A stretch of 64,000 nucleotides of DNA from Boswellia sacra (Eukaryota; Streptophyta; Magnoliopsida; Sapindales; Burseraceae): contig SNVD02008871.1 of assembly GCA_013180625.2 (NCBI GenBank), positions 1 to 64,000 on the forward strand, given 5' to 3'. Below the pieces are notes generated by a model. It ran no database searches and was not told the DNA's origin. It saw only the letters and a program-made list of their open reading frames with translations. Both the position numbers and the translations under genes were made by a program. Below, piece by piece: positions 27,801 to 40,095 of the stretch (position 1 is its first letter; each line of letters begins with the position of its first letter).

Positions 27801-29900
27801 ATTTTGAATAAATTATTTCCTAAAGAAAATCTTGATTTTTTTAACCTCCATCAATAATCACTTTAATCATTTAATTAATTATCGATTAAACAACTGGGAA
27901 AGTTTTGATTTCTTAAAAAAGCTAGGAGAAAGTTTAAGTGTTTGTTCGTAAACAAGGTTCAATACAAATTAAGCGAACATGGATGAACAAATAAGAGGCA
28001 AGGTGCAAAAGTAAATGATTAGTTATGTTTCTTTTTCTCACTAACAGGTGGGACTTGAAACGAGTTGTATATTACTCACCATGGCTTGATGACATACAAG
28101 AGAATGAAGGCTGCAACCGATAAGAAGCAAGCTCCTCCAATGGTAATATATGCCTAGACCAAAAAGTCATTTTCCCCACAATCCAGCTTATAGTTGAAAG
28201 CACTAGAGTTTGTTAACAACAAATTTTCTCTTCCATTTTTCAGGAAAACAAGAAAATTTGTAGAATGGCTTTGCAATTCTAGATCCCTCTGTCTATCCCA
28301 TGCTAGAGATTCTTCCACGTTTTGAGATTTGTTGTGATTGGTAAACTTATGTGGTCAATTATTATCTTGTAATTTCATGGTTTTAATGGAGATCAATGAT
28401 TGAAAACGTGTTTTTTAATTATATTGCTTCTAGTTTGAGTGCATTTCAACTGTGTTATTGTCTTTCCCATTAAAATTTTTCTTAGGGTGTTATGTTTACT
28501 ATTTCAGGAAAATCATTGAATTCATACTTTTTAAAAGAGAGAAAGTGGGATATTTTTGGAAAAAATTAATATGTATGTATAAGATCAAGATTTCTAATAC
28601 ATTTCATTTTAAAAAAAGGATTTAATGAGATGTTTTGTATGGCTCATATAATATAATAAGACCTCTAAGAGAATCAAAGAGAGGTTCATGGGCCATTTGT
28701 TTTTTCATTTATTAATATCTTATAGGCCATCTTAATGCTTAACACTTCTTAGTACTGAAGGTGAAATATTTTTTTTTTAATCTTAATATGTTTGAATTAA
28801 ACTAAAATCTATAAATTGAGTTATTTAACAAACATATATACAAAGTCATTGATTTGAGCATTAAAATGAACACATCCGCTAACCCCATTAGAGCTGGTTG
28901 TGTGGATCCGACAAGGTCCAGAAGGTTTAGAAAAAAACTACAATCACCTCCACTGCCTCGTAGCCCTTTGTGAACTTAATTCGTTGAGTGAAGTTAAAAA
29001 TTAAGCCTTAAATGTAAAGTAGTCAAGTTAATGGAGCTTTAACGGGAGTTATAAAAATTTATTTTTTATTACTTAAATAAGTTTTAAGATATCAAATTAG
29101 TTTATAAGATAGCTGGACAATGTCGAGCACCATTAGATAACATATAACAAAGGGTTAAACTATTTAATTATACTAAATACTTGTCAAATAATGTGTTAAA
29201 TACGAGTAATGTTATATTCACAATTAAATTTGATAACAACTTCTTATAATCTGAGTGGACAAAAATTCAATAAAGAATAAAAAAGAAAAACAAATAATAG
29301 AAGTTACGATAGATGATATGATAATTATATCTATGGTAGAAGTTTTGTTAATTGAGGTTGTAAGAAGAATCGGTTATATTATTCGTTAAATATTGAATAT
29401 TATTTTTAGATTCCATAGATGCACGAGTATATTTGAAACTTGATATTAAATTTTACTTAATAGTAAAAATATTAATTACTTAAATATTAATTGCTTTGTT
29501 TATTTTAATTTTCAGAAATTGTTTTCTAAAAATGAGCTTTTACAAATATATTTTAAATCAACATTAACCATATATTATTTTAAAAATTAAAAAATTGAAA
29601 TCAATTACAAAATTTTATCAATTTTTTAAAATAAAAATACAAAATACAAAAACAATAACAAGTAAAAACACACGTAAACTGTTAAAACTCACAAAAAAAA
29701 ACAAATTTCAACCGATCTATATGGTGCTACAACAATTTCCTAAAAAATCAGAGCCTAAACAACGAGGTTTCACCGTTGAAAATTTTCCGAGAAATCCCGG
29801 AGGAATTATTCCTCTGTAAATTGGCGTAGATATTAATCATCAATCGGCATCATATACTTTTCGATTATTCTCTTAATTTCAACGCAGCTTACATAGTGAC
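24860..29900. other. AT-rich gene desert with two less AT-rich islands
   Basis: About 5 kb with no supportable gene. Two islands stand out: 26838-27010 (balanced composition, CT and GA motifs, no open frame) and 28075-28330. On minus in the second, after an acceptor-like TTGGTCTAG, a 25-codon frame AYITIGGACFLSVAAFILLY ending VIKPW-stop looks like a terminal exon with one membrane span. It could be a relic of a membrane-protein gene; I do not recognise the family. Confidence 0.4.
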
Positions 29901-29939
29901 TACACTAGAGTCAGTGCAGTGTCACACACCGAATCTGAT

Positions 29940-30590
29940 CCCTCATCACTGCCACGTGGTCCAATGAGAAAATAAAAAAGCCTAGTGAAAGCATAAACCC
30001 TACCCCGGTCTGAATCTCACCTTCTTCCCGTTTCAAAGCCGCATCAAGAACACAGACAAAACAAAAATCTTGATTTTTTTTTTTTTTGGTAAAGGAATAT
30101 AAAGCTCTCTCGCTCTCGCTGGCTCTATCACTTCTGAGGCAAAGCTCACCGTTTTTGCCACGCAGTGCGCTTCTTCGGTCGTCAGTCTTGAATCGCAGGT
30201 GCTTCATGAATTGCCTTGTACTTCAATTTCGGTTTCAGTTTAATTTCCATTTATTTGTTTTTGGTGATTTTGTTAGTTTCCAATTCAAAATTTTGTTCCT
30301 TTTAGGTATTTTTTTCTGGGTTTTTTTTTTTAAAATTAAAAAACTGTACTACCCTTCTGAATATGATAGTAAAATGTGTATAACTGAGAATTACAGGTTG
30401 TATTTTAGTATATGGGATGAACTTTTCAATCCAGGAAGTAATGGGAGGATTATTGTGTTGAATGCTGGGAATCAAAGATTTTTTTTTTTAAATTTTAATC
30501 GGATGAGAGTGAAGTAAGTGTAGGGTATCTGAATTTTTTTTTTTTTTTTTTTGTATTTGCTTTGAATATAGCTTGTCTCAGCTTCAGGAT
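29940..30590 (+). promoter_or_regulatory. LeuRS promoter, 5' UTR and leader intron
   Basis: A G-box (CACGTG, 29953-29958) is followed by CCAAT and a telo-box (AAACCCTA, 29995-30002), a motif common in plant translation-machinery promoters. A noncoding exon probably ends at about 30198 (GAATCGCAG/GTGCTT), and a leader intron of about 370 bp ends at TTTGAATATAG (30570), 20 bp before the ATG. Long T-runs (30071-30084, 30536-30552) are present. Confidence 0.55.
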
Positions 30591-33500
30591 ATGGCGACAG
30601 AAGGGGGGAAAAGTTTTGCGAGGAGGGATCGTTTGTTGGAAATTGAGGCCAAGGCTAGGAGTTGGTGGGAGGAAAGTGATGTTTTTAAAGCAGAAGCTTG
30701 TGAAAAGCCACCGGAAGAAGGTGAAAAGTTTTTCGGAAACTTTCCCTTTCCTTACATGAATGGTTATTTGCATCTAGGACATGCATTCTCGCTTTCGAAG
30801 CTTGAATTTGCTGCAGCTTATCATAGATTAAGAGGTGCCAATGTTCTTTTGCCATTCGGTTTCCACTGCACTGGGATGCCAATCAAGGCCTCGGCAGATA
30901 AGCTTGCACGGGAAATTAAGCTGTTTGGTGAACCACCGGTATTTCCAAAGGAAGTGGAGGAGGAAGATCTGGAGCCAGCAACTGAGGATGTAAATGCAGG
31001 TGCACCACCAGATAAATTTAAGGGCAAGAAGTCTAAGGCTGCAGCAAAATCTGGTGGACAGGTGTTCCAATGGGAAATAATGCGAAGTTTTGGACTTTCT
31101 GATGTTGAGATATCTGAATTTCAGGATCCAGAAAAATGGCTCAAATATTTTCCGCCCTTGGCGAAGGAAGACCTCAGAGCGTTTGGCTTGGGCTGTGACT
31201 GGAGGCGCTCGTTTGTCACTACAGAGATAAATCCATTCTTTGATTCCTTTGTGAAGTGGCAGATGAGGAAGTTGAAAGCCATGGGTAAAATCATTAAAGA
31301 TGTGAGGTACACAATATACTCTCCCTTGGATGACCAGCCATGTGCAGATCATGATAGGGCAACTGGTGAAGGAGTTCAGCCCCAGGATTATACTCTTATC
31401 AAGATGGAGGTGCTGCCCCCTTTTCCTGATAAATTTAATTCAATAAAAGATAAAAAAGTGTTTCTGGTTGCTGCTACATTGAGACCCGAGACCATGTATG
31501 GGCAGACAAATGCATGGGTATTGCCAGATGGGAAATATGGAGCATTTGCAATCAATGAAACTGATGTTTTTATTCTCACAGAGAGAGCAGCCCGTAACCT
31601 TGCCTATCAGAATTTCTCTCTGATCCCAAAGAAGACCACTTGCTTGGTTGAGTTGACTGGTCATGATTTGATTGGCCTCCCTTTAAAGTCTCCTCTTTCA
31701 GTTAACAAGGTCATATATGCTCTTCCTATGTTGACTATTCTAACAGATAAAGGTACAGGGATTGTGACCAGTGTTCCTAGTGATGCTCCCGATGATTATA
31801 TGGCACTGCATGATTTGAAAGCAAAACCAGCTCTCAGGGCAAAGTTTGGTGTGAAGGATGAGTGGGTATTGCCCTTTGAGATTTTACCCATAATCAACAT
31901 TCCTGAGTTTGGAGATAAATCTGCTGAAAAGGTTTGCTTGGATCTAAAAATTAAAAGCCAGAATGAGAAAGATAAGCTCGCGGAAGCTAAGAGGTTAACA
32001 TACTTGAGAGGATTCACAGAGGGAACAATGCTTGTTGGAGAGTATGCCGGAAGAAAGGTCCAGGAAGCTAAGCCATTGATTAGGAGCATGCTTACAGAAA
32101 CAGGCCAGGCAATTATGTATAGTGAGCCAGAAAAGCGGGTCATGTCAAGGTCAGGCGATGAATGTGTTGTTGCTCTTACGGACCAATGGTACATCACATA
32201 TGGGGAGACAGAATGGAGGACACTTGCTGAGGAGTGCTTATCTAACATGAATCTCTACTCTGATGAGACACGACATGGCTTTGAGCACACTTTAAGCTGG
32301 CTAAATCAGTGGGCTTGCTCGCGGTCTTTTGGTCTTGGAACTCGCATTCCGTGGGATCCACAGTTCCTTGTGGAGTCATTATCTGATTCTACCATTTACA
32401 TGGCTTACTACACAGTAGCTCACCTGTTACATGGCGGAGACATGTATGGAAAAGCTACTGGTCAAATAGAACCTGGACAAATGACCGACGAAGTCTGGGA
32501 TTTTATTTTCTGTGGTGGTCCATACCCCAAATCATCTGATATTCCATCGTCTATTCTTAACAAGATGAAGCATGAGTTTGAATATTGGTACCCATTTGAT
32601 CTTCGAGTCTCTGGTAAGGACCTTATTCAAAATCATCTAACATTCTGCATCTATAACCATACAGCTATTATGTCCAAGCATCACTGGCCTCGGGGATTTA
32701 GGTGTAATGGACATATTATGCTCAATTCGGAAAAGATGTCCAAATCCACTGGAAATTTTAGGACATTGAAACAGGCTATTGAGGAATTTTCTGCAGATGC
32801 CACACGATATTCTCTAGCTGATGCTGGAGACGGGGTTGATGATGCAAATTTTGTATTTGACACTGCAAATACTGGAATCCTTCGGCTCACCAAGGAGATA
32901 TCATGGATGGAAGAGGTTCTGGCTGCAGAATCATCTTTGAGAACTGGTCCACCATCCACTTACGCTGATCGTGTTTTTGAAAATGAGATAAATATTGCTG
33001 TCAAAATGACTGAACAGCATTATGCTAACTACATGTTTCGAGAGGCTCTCAAAACTGGTTTTTATGATCTTCAAGCTGCAAGGGATGAATATAGATTCTC
33101 TTGTGGCACTGGGGGTATGAACCGTGATTTGGTGTGGCGTTTTATGGATGTCCAGACTCGGCTTATTACTCCTATCTGTCCACACTATGCAGAGTATGTT
33201 TGGAGGGAGCTTTTGAAGAAGGATGGCTTTGCAGTAAAGGCAGGTTGGCCTACAGCTGACACTCCTGATCTGACCCTCAAAGCTGCCAATAGGTATTTGC
33301 AAGATTCAATTGTTCTGATGAGAAAGCTGCTTCAAAAGCAAATTCTGGGTTCGAAGAAAGCCAACAAGAAGGGGGCTCCAGTTACAACACTGACTGAAGA
33401 CAAGTTAAAAGGCTTGGTATATGTGAATGAGCAATATGATCGATGGAAAGCAGAGTGCTTGAAGATCCTCCAAAGCAAATATGACAGTAAGAACCGTAGC

Positions 33501-33845
33501 TTTGCCCCAGATGGGGAGATAATGGGGGCATTACAAAAGAGCTCTGTTGGTCAGGCGACAAACTTTAAACAGACCCAAAAGCTTTGTATGCCTTTCTTGA
33601 GGTTTAAGAAGGATGAGACGATTGCAATCGGTCCTCAGGCCTTGGATTTGAAGCTGCCATTTGGAGAGATTGAGGTCCTTCAAGAGAACTTGGACTTAAT
33701 TAAGAGGCAGCTTGGTCTTGAAGAGGTGGAAATATTATCGGCTACTGATGCCGATGCTCTTGCCAAAGCTGGTTCTCTTGCTTCACTGCTTAACCAGAAT
33801 CCTCCGTCCCCTGGAAATCCTACTGCAATCTTCTTGACAAAGTAA
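30591..33845 (+). CDS. Cytosolic leucyl-tRNA synthetase
   Basis: An uninterrupted CDS of 1084 residues, close to the length of plant and other eukaryotic cytosolic LeuRS. The ATG at 30591 (MATEGGKSFARRDRL) is the first ATG after the leader-intron acceptor; the frame is open slightly upstream but only with non-ATG codons. Class Ia features in order: HLGH (HIGH box, residues 61-64) after PYMNGY; CP1 editing domain with TLRPETMYGQTNAW (about 296-309) and GTGIVTSVPSDAPDDY (about 387-402), whose Asp is the conserved editing residue; KMSKS (715-719) in NSEKMSKSTGNF; then an anticodon-binding helical domain and a eukaryote-type C-terminal extension. It charges tRNA-Leu with leucine in the cytosol. 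No N-terminal transit peptide is seen. The gene is intact. Confidence 0.98.
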   Translation: MATEGGKSFARRDRLLEIEAKARSWWEESDVFKAEACEKPPEEGEKFFGNFPFPYMNGYLHLGHAFSLSKLEFAAAYHRLRGANVLLPFGFHCTGMPIKASADKLAREIKLFGEPPVFPKEVEEEDLEPATEDVNAGAPPDKFKGKKSKAAAKSGGQVFQWEIMRSFGLSDVEISEFQDPEKWLKYFPPLAKEDLRAFGLGCDWRRSFVTTEINPFFDSFVKWQMRKLKAMGKIIKDVRYTIYSPLDDQPCADHDRATGEGVQPQDYTLIKMEVLPPFPDKFNSIKDKKVFLVAATLRPETMYGQTNAWVLPDGKYGAFAINETDVFILTERAARNLAYQNFSLIPKKTTCLVELTGHDLIGLPLKSPLSVNKVIYALPMLTILTDKGTGIVTSVPSDAPDDYMALHDLKAKPALRAKFGVKDEWVLPFEILPIINIPEFGDKSAEKVCLDLKIKSQNEKDKLAEAKRLTYLRGFTEGTMLVGEYAGRKVQEAKPLIRSMLTETGQAIMYSEPEKRVMSRSGDECVVALTDQWYITYGETEWRTLAEECLSNMNLYSDETRHGFEHTLSWLNQWACSRSFGLGTRIPWDPQFLVESLSDSTIYMAYYTVAHLLHGGDMYGKATGQIEPGQMTDEVWDFIFCGGPYPKSSDIPSSILNKMKHEFEYWYPFDLRVSGKDLIQNHLTFCIYNHTAIMSKHHWPRGFRCNGHIMLNSEKMSKSTGNFRTLKQAIEEFSADATRYSLADAGDGVDDANFVFDTANTGILRLTKEISWMEEVLAAESSLRTGPPSTYADRVFENEINIAVKMTEQHYANYMFREALKTGFYDLQAARDEYRFSCGTGGMNRDLVWRFMDVQTRLITPICPHYAEYVWRELLKKDGFAVKAGWPTADTPDLTLKAANRYLQDSIVLMRKLLQKQILGSKKANKKGAPVTTLTEDKLKGLVYVNEQYDRWKAECLKILQSKYDSKNRSFAPDGEIMGALQKSSVGQATNFKQTQKLCMPFLRFKKDETIAIGPQALDLKLPFGEIEVLQENLDLIKRQLGLEEVEILSATDADALAKAGSLASLLNQNPPSPGNPTAIFLTK

Positions 33846-36259
33846 GATAAGGTAACTCCTTTTGATGAACTTCAGTCTGCCAGAGAAAATAGGAGAAGCT
33901 AGGAGACAAAACATATAGTAGCAGAACATCCATTGATATATTACTAATAAATACCAAATATATTGGAAATTAAATATTATAAATCCTGACATAACTATGC
34001 ATAGCAAAGGTGATACATTAGAACATAACAAGTGAAAAAATAAATAAAGGAAAAATAGAGAATGCACTGCTGATTTATGAGGAATAATCTTTACAGAAGA
34101 TTATGCTGTTACTCCATGCATGAAGCTCTCTTGCACCATGCATGCCAGACACACATTTTATGCATGTGTTTGTGTGGGCTGGTCCGGAAAGCTTGATTAG
34201 TACATCTGTCTCTGGATGGCACTTAAGCCAAGCTCTGGGCAGGTGCTCAGAGACATATATGCATGTGTTTTTATGTGTTGCATCGTGCCAGCTGGATATC
34301 CTGATCTTGTCTCTTTATAGTTAAGCCAAGGTAGCAAAGCTTTGAGCAGGGTAGTGGGTTTTCTGTAACGGAGTTTACCTTTATTTGGATTTTCAAAATG
34401 TTTGTCTTGTCATTTCATTTTCTATTTTGCCTTGGTTTATTTTCCATAACAAAATAAGGAATCATTCTGGTGAGCAAAGTGCATCCTGGTTCACAATATT
34501 CCAAGTGGTTTGAAAGACCTACTGGTTCATAAATCACATGGCATTTGATTTCTAAGTTAGAGAAGAAGCAATGAAAATGATAAATTTTGCAAGTATCTTT
34601 TTCAACAACAAAAGTTAACACTTATGGAATTTTTATCAAATTTCACCAATTTTGAGTGCCATTGGGTGGAAAATTCTTGCTGCCTATTTTATGGCGATGA
34701 AGGATGAAGTTGAAATTCATGCATGATTTTTAAAAATAAAGAAGAAACATAAATTTATGTATGTTGATAATCTGTTGGAGAACAGTGAGGCGATAGCTCA
34801 GTTAATTTATTTTTACTTGTTATGAAGGTCTTGTTCTTAGCTGGTGGAGACTTCAGCATCAGAATAATGCCATGTTTTGTTGATACCTATAAATATTTGG
34901 CAAGATTTTCAATTGTCTGGATTATGTTTGATGTTGACAAAACAAAATAAGATAATTAGGTCTTGAGAGAACTATTTGCCTCAAAATCTTAGACCTTTAT
35001 GCATCTGTCAATCTTTACATACTCTAATGTGATAACATTTTAAAGTTCATCCCCTGTTATGGTGTTTTGAGGTTTAATGTAATATCCTCTTACGTTTATT
35101 TTCTAAGTTGAACCTTTGAGACAATCATGGTTATAGTATGTCATTTGACTCATCTCCTTAAAGCTAAATATCAGTTTTGCTTACATGTTTTTCCCTTATT
35201 CAAACATCGCATGATGCTCTAACATGATTTCAGTTGCTTCCTGTATGCTAATAGGTAGCTGAAGTGCTTCTAACTAGGGATTTGAAAGTGATTTTCCTGG
35301 CCGGTTTGAAAGGTGGCGATTTGCTGTACTATTGCTTTTGTGGAAAGTCAAGTCATTGCTAAACAGAATGTGTTGCAAATGCTGGAATACATGTACCATG
35401 CATTCAAGTTTTCGAGGAAAACTGATTGGAAAAAAAATAGATTCAACTTCTTGTTATTTAATTTTGGATATAAAGCTTTTTTGTTTTGTTTTGGATATGA
35501 TAAAAAGTATTTAAGCAATATTAGAGTTGATTTAATGAAGAAGATCTACTATTATCAGCTGAAATAGTTTGTACCCTGAATAATTATGCCTAAGAGGCTA
35601 ATTATTTTTTCAGTAACTTAATATAGGTGATTCCTGTGTTTTAGGTTGTTTGGTTTCATAGCTTAATACCAATTTTAAGAAAGACATCATTGGAATGGAA
35701 AAGACCAAAAATTTAGGATTAGTTTAAAAACGACTAAAATTAGGAAGGTTTTTAAAGAATGACCATGGTTACAAAGAATTTATAGATGCTATTATTACAA
35801 TCTATATATTCTTGACTTTTTTCGGCTTTTGATCCCCAATGCTTGACATGAAATAGAGAAAATACCCATGGTTACATCTAACCATATCGAATTTATGCAA
35901 TTTATTATTTAGTGCGTGAACTTTTTTCTTGAATCTGTATGGCATGGAATAGATAAAATAATCCAAAATAAAAAATTATAAATTAGGGAAAAAATATTTC
36001 TTGTAAAAATGTAGAAAGCCATCCATAAATTCCCTTATCATCTTTAGATTTAGGGAGTGTTTGTTTTTGTCACTTAATATTTTTTAGATTTAAATACTTT
36101 TTAAGACTTGTTTCGATTCAATCAAATCCTGAATTTAAAAGCAACCTCCTTTTCTGCATTAGATATAATCTTTACCTGTCTCTCGTATCTCGCTTTACTA
36201 TTAATGTCTGTAAAATTCTTGTTGCTGTTAAAAGAAGAAAAAAGAATTATTCATCCGAT
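33846..36259. other. LeuRS 3' region and intergenic DNA
   Basis: A possible 3' UTR intron donor (AAG/GTAACT) occurs just after the stop. At 34158-34330 a segment starting ATGCATGTGTTT and ending TTAAGCCAAG occurs twice imperfectly in tandem. From about 36100, upstream of F-box pseudogene 1, the sequence resembles that upstream of F-box pseudogene 2 (about 58000-58060). No other gene is seen. Confidence 0.45.
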
Positions 36260-36680
36260 ATGCAGACGGTTGCTGGTAATTTGCTTGAAGATTTGATCAT
36301 TGGAAGCCTTTTAAAACTTTCCGTAAAATCTCTTATGCGTTTTAAGTGTATTTGTAAATCTTGGTACTCTTAATTGAAAACTCTAGTTTTATTTCATTGC
36401 GCTTTAAAGGCTAATAATGTTGATGCTGATACCCAACTTGTTATTTTCCGTAAAGGTGTTTATAATCAACTTGAAATCTGTTCTTTCCTGGACCAACCGC
36501 TTGATCATTTATCATATCAAATTATAAATCCTCCACCACCTATACAAAATTATGCGTGTCTTATGTTGTTTTGATGGTCTATTTTTCATGTACAGAAAAG
36601 ATTCAGATTCTATATTTATATGGAACCCTGCAGCCAAAGAACTCAAAACCCTTGATAATCAAGCCATTGTCATGAAGTAA
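36260..36680 (+). pseudogene. F-box pseudogene 1 (S-locus-F-box-like, N-terminal part)
   Basis: From the ATG at 36260 the frame reads an F-box (LEDLIIGSLLKLSVKSLMRF, then KCICKSWYS) and is cut by TAA directly after it. The frame reopens to QLVIFRKGVYNQLEI and the run up to YACLMLF, then shifts; the other frame continues CCFDGLFFMY and SIFIWNPAAKELKTL, the start of an F-box-associated (FBA) domain. The homology stops near 36680, so only about 140 of the roughly 390 residues expected remain. F-box proteins of this type are SCF E3 ligase adaptors; in S-loci they recognise non-self S-RNases. It is paralogous to the copy at 58128. It is clearly non-functional. Confidence 0.82.
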
Positions 36681-37984
36681 ACATCAACTCAATTTAAAAT
36701 GCATGAAGTAAAAAGGATTTTGAGATTTTTAAAATATTCTTTTTATCATTTTTATTACTTTGAGATTTTAATTTTGATACTGTTAATAATTTCGAACCCA
36801 ATTAATGTCATGTCTAAAAAGTCGTATCTATGCATAGCAAATTGAAAAATATATAGTCTCACATATTCTCCATTGAGTTCGTCGGACTTTATTGAAATAA
36901 ACAAATTGATGTTATACATCCAAAATTTGTACCTAATTTGATTTTTGTACTATTTATAAATACAGGAAATGATAATAACTTCTCATTAAAAGTTTTCAGT
37001 ATAAGAATTGTTTCATGGTTATGTTAGTTTAGTTTTAAAAAATGCATGCAATATTATTCTTTTTCCATTTAATTATGTTCTTCTACGTAATTTTGTTCAA
37101 GGGTCTTTCAATTAAAAAGTATTCAAATAAAAACATGATTATAGGTTGAAGGAGGTCCTCTATATATATAAAGCAAAAAAAGATGATGCTGTATCACTAC
37201 CAGATATATAGTCAATGATGATCTTGAGATTTAAAAAAAAAAATTATCATTTTTAATTATTTTGAGATTTTAATCTTTTTTAAGAAGTTATATCGTCTTT
37301 ACTTGTTCTCTTGTAAGGTGAATAACTAAAATATGTACAAGCGCAAAACTTTCTCTAAAAGTTGTAAAGCTTTAGGTTTAAAAGCAAAGATGAAAATTAA
37401 AGCTCATATATTTGTTAATTAACTTTATAATGACGGATATCTTGCAAAGATCCCGCATCATTTTCGGGCATCGGAATGGTGCAGTTAAAATGCGGTAATA
37501 AGCCTTTACTTAGTTTTAGTAGATATGTTTTGGGTCTATATCATAAGAATAAAACTGTAAGGTCGTGTAGTGTTAAAAGAGGACAATACCTACTAAGCCA
37601 TTTTAACATGATAATGTTTATAAGCTTGCAAAAATTGTAAATTATGAAAAAAAATATATATATTTATATTGAAGTCCATCTTTGAGTTGAGGAAATAAAT
37701 ATTGCATTTGAGCAAAATCAAAATTTAGCTTTCGACAATGTAAAATGATACAAATTTGACCATTGGAATTTCCGAAGGAAAACAATAATTCAACAAAACC
37801 AGATGAAATAGTGACTTAAAAAATGCTTAAAATAGTAACAGGATTTCTAATCAGGGAAAAAAATTTAAAAATTCATTCTCAGTTTTCCCCCTAAATCTTG
37901 AGCTTTAATGTATAAGAATTCTTGAGGCCATCAAATCATAATCTTTAAAATAATGATTTACCTTGCTTTGATTCTTAAAATTTA
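36681..37984. other. Intergenic, no gene seen
   Basis: AT-rich DNA. No further FBA-domain homology to F-box pseudogene 1 is readable, so its 3' half is deleted or displaced. Confidence 0.45.
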
Positions 37985-38407
37985 GGCTCTGTTCAATCTT
38001 GTTTCCTAAAAATTGTTTTCTATTTTCGGAGTATAGAATTCTTGCAAAACGTGTTCTTTTCTGTTTTTGTAATATGTTTTCACAAAACATTGTTTTTAAC
38101 ATTTTCGGAGTTCAAATTCATCCCTCCCTAACTCTTCTCTCTCTGTTTTCATCTTCTATTTTCATCTTCTCTCTCCATTTTATATCAATAATTCATTTCC
38201 AAACACATATCTTGTTTTTGTTTTCAAAATTTCAGCTCAAGAATTCATTTCCAAACACATATTCTTAAAACCATTTTCAAATTTGCATTTTACGAATTCA
38301 TTTCCAAACGCATATCCTTTACTTAAAATACATTCTCTAAACCATAGAAATTTATTTTTTAAATCATTTTGGAAACAAGAACACATGAAACAAAAAAGAA
38401 CACACCA
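37985..38407. repeat. Tourist-like (PIF/Harbinger) MITE candidate
   Basis: Flanked by TTA on both sides (37982-37984 and 38408-38410), with imperfect inverted ends (GGCTCTGTTC / TGGTGTGTTC, then TTGTTTC). The interior contains three or four near-copies of CATTTCCAAACACATAT (38180-38315). No transposase. Confidence 0.5.
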
Positions 38408-38482
38408 TTAGTTCTTCCAAGTCCATCTCTAGTCTACAACGACAAATTGTAGAGCTCAAGAAGTCTATTCTTCAGTATCTAA

Positions 38483-38657
38483 GGGTGTGTTCGTTTATGA
38501 ATCCGGTATTTTTGTTTTCAATTGAATTTAGGAATATGTGGTTGATTTTTAATTATTTTGAATTTTGAAAATGATATGTGGCTGAGATTGAATGTAAATT
38601 ACATTAGAGAATGTGCAGCACAGAAAATAGGATTTGGATTTATAAACGAACATAGCC
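38483..38657. repeat. Tourist-like MITE with TAA target duplication
   Basis: A 175-bp element with TAA at both borders (38480-38482 and 38658-38660). Inverted ends GGGTGTGTTCGTTTATGAAT and GGCTATGTTCGTTTATAAAT (right end reverse complemented) differ at four positions. TAA duplication and GGG/GGC-type ends fit PIF/Harbinger MITEs. Confidence 0.7.
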
Positions 38658-40095
38658 TAAATTTCTTTAAAAGTATGTCGGTAATTTAGCATGTAAGGAT
38701 AAATTATTTGAATTTTTTTTTGATATTTGACCAATCATTCAAAATTAATTAGAAAAATTGTGGCAGGGGTCAATAAGTAATTATAGTTTGAAATTAACAG
38801 TAAATTGACAAAATCCGTTAACAAGAGTTATCGAAGGTAGCGGAACTGTTTGATTAAAAATATCCAACTTTACAGTGATAAATTCACAAACTCTCGTGAT
38901 ATTTTGCTGATCATGTCGGTGTTGTTTGGCTTATAGGCTCAAACTCGTCATAAAAAAAAAAAAAAAAATCATAAACTCTCGAGATAGTTTGTGTGATTTG
39001 CAGTTCTATTATCAAATGAAAGAAAATTTTAAAATATAATCAAAATTAGTCAGACAATTTGACAACTATTTTTTTAAAATTTTTTATGGCATGATCTTGT
39101 TTAATATTAGACTCTCATTATCAAAATATCATATACTATAGGATGTTATATCTAATCCTGTCTTGAACGCTTTATCAAACTGTCGAACTTAGTTTTGACA
39201 TACAAATCTTAGAAATGGGTGTATTTTTATATATTTTACTAAATTAAATATCAATTAATCAACGTAACGTTTCTAATAGAAGTTTACTATTTATAAATCT
39301 TAAAAATAAATGAATTATCCTATAAAATAATTTTAGAAAGGTTACAACAAATACTTCAAATTTTAATTTAATTTCAGTCGAAGAACGATTATATATTTTT
39401 ATCAATCACACCTCTGAAGTTATCTTCGAATCATCATTTTTGTCCTTCAAAATATTATTTTACGAATTTGATCGATAAAAAATACAAACTCATTCTTTAC
39501 CTAAAATTAAACTAAAATAAACTTGAGGATTCTTATTTGTATTGTCCATAAATAATTTTATTTCAATGATTTTGCATTACATCAAACTACTTGAAAAGTG
39601 ATTGTGTGAGAGAGAGAGAGTTGCAAAAGGCTAGGATGAAATAGGCTTTTTAACTCCACCGCAAACTATATAAAGCTTACTTTTGAAGGATGGTAACGTG
39701 GCAAATGACGAATGGTGGAATGGCAAGCGAGAGAGTATTTCAATTTTAGACCCACAAATACGAGAAAAGAAGAGCATGAAATGGAATAGAGATCAAACGC
39801 TTTTGATTGGCTAACCTAACGATTCTGTACCGTAAAGTACTGTGCACAAAGTCTTTTAAAAAAATTAATTTAAGTAATTTACTAAATTAAAATTAAATTT
39901 TTAATAAACTTTTATTTTTATTGTATAATGGTTGTAATTATATATATATATATAATATTATTAATATCTTTGTCCAAACCTATCACAGCTCCATCTCTCT
40001 CTCTCTCATTCTCTCTTTCTCCCCCTCCCAAATTTCCTCTCAATCGCAGAGAGAGTCTCTCTCTCCCCTCTCTTGATCCCTCCTCATCTTGGTTT
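38658..40095. other. Intergenic and 5' UTR of the W2-domain gene
   Basis: AT-rich to about 39930. A (TA)n tract (39934-39951) is followed by CT-repeat-rich DNA (39990-40075) that is probably the transcribed leader of the W2 gene, which continues to the short first coding exon. Confidence 0.5.

Noticed and set aside
30086..30517. 143-codon plus-strand frame before LeuRS
   Set aside because: It crosses the inferred leader exon and leader intron, is low-complexity (Phe/Leu/Ser-rich) and ends without domain similarity; it is untranslated leader.
30573..30590. Upstream non-ATG extension of LeuRS
   Set aside because: The frame opens with a TTG codon; the first ATG at 30591 gives the family's N-terminus and follows the splice acceptor.
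34790..34806. tRNA-like GGCGATAGCTCAGTT
   Set aside because: Only the A-box half of a tRNA is present; no cloverleaf or B box follows at the right distance.
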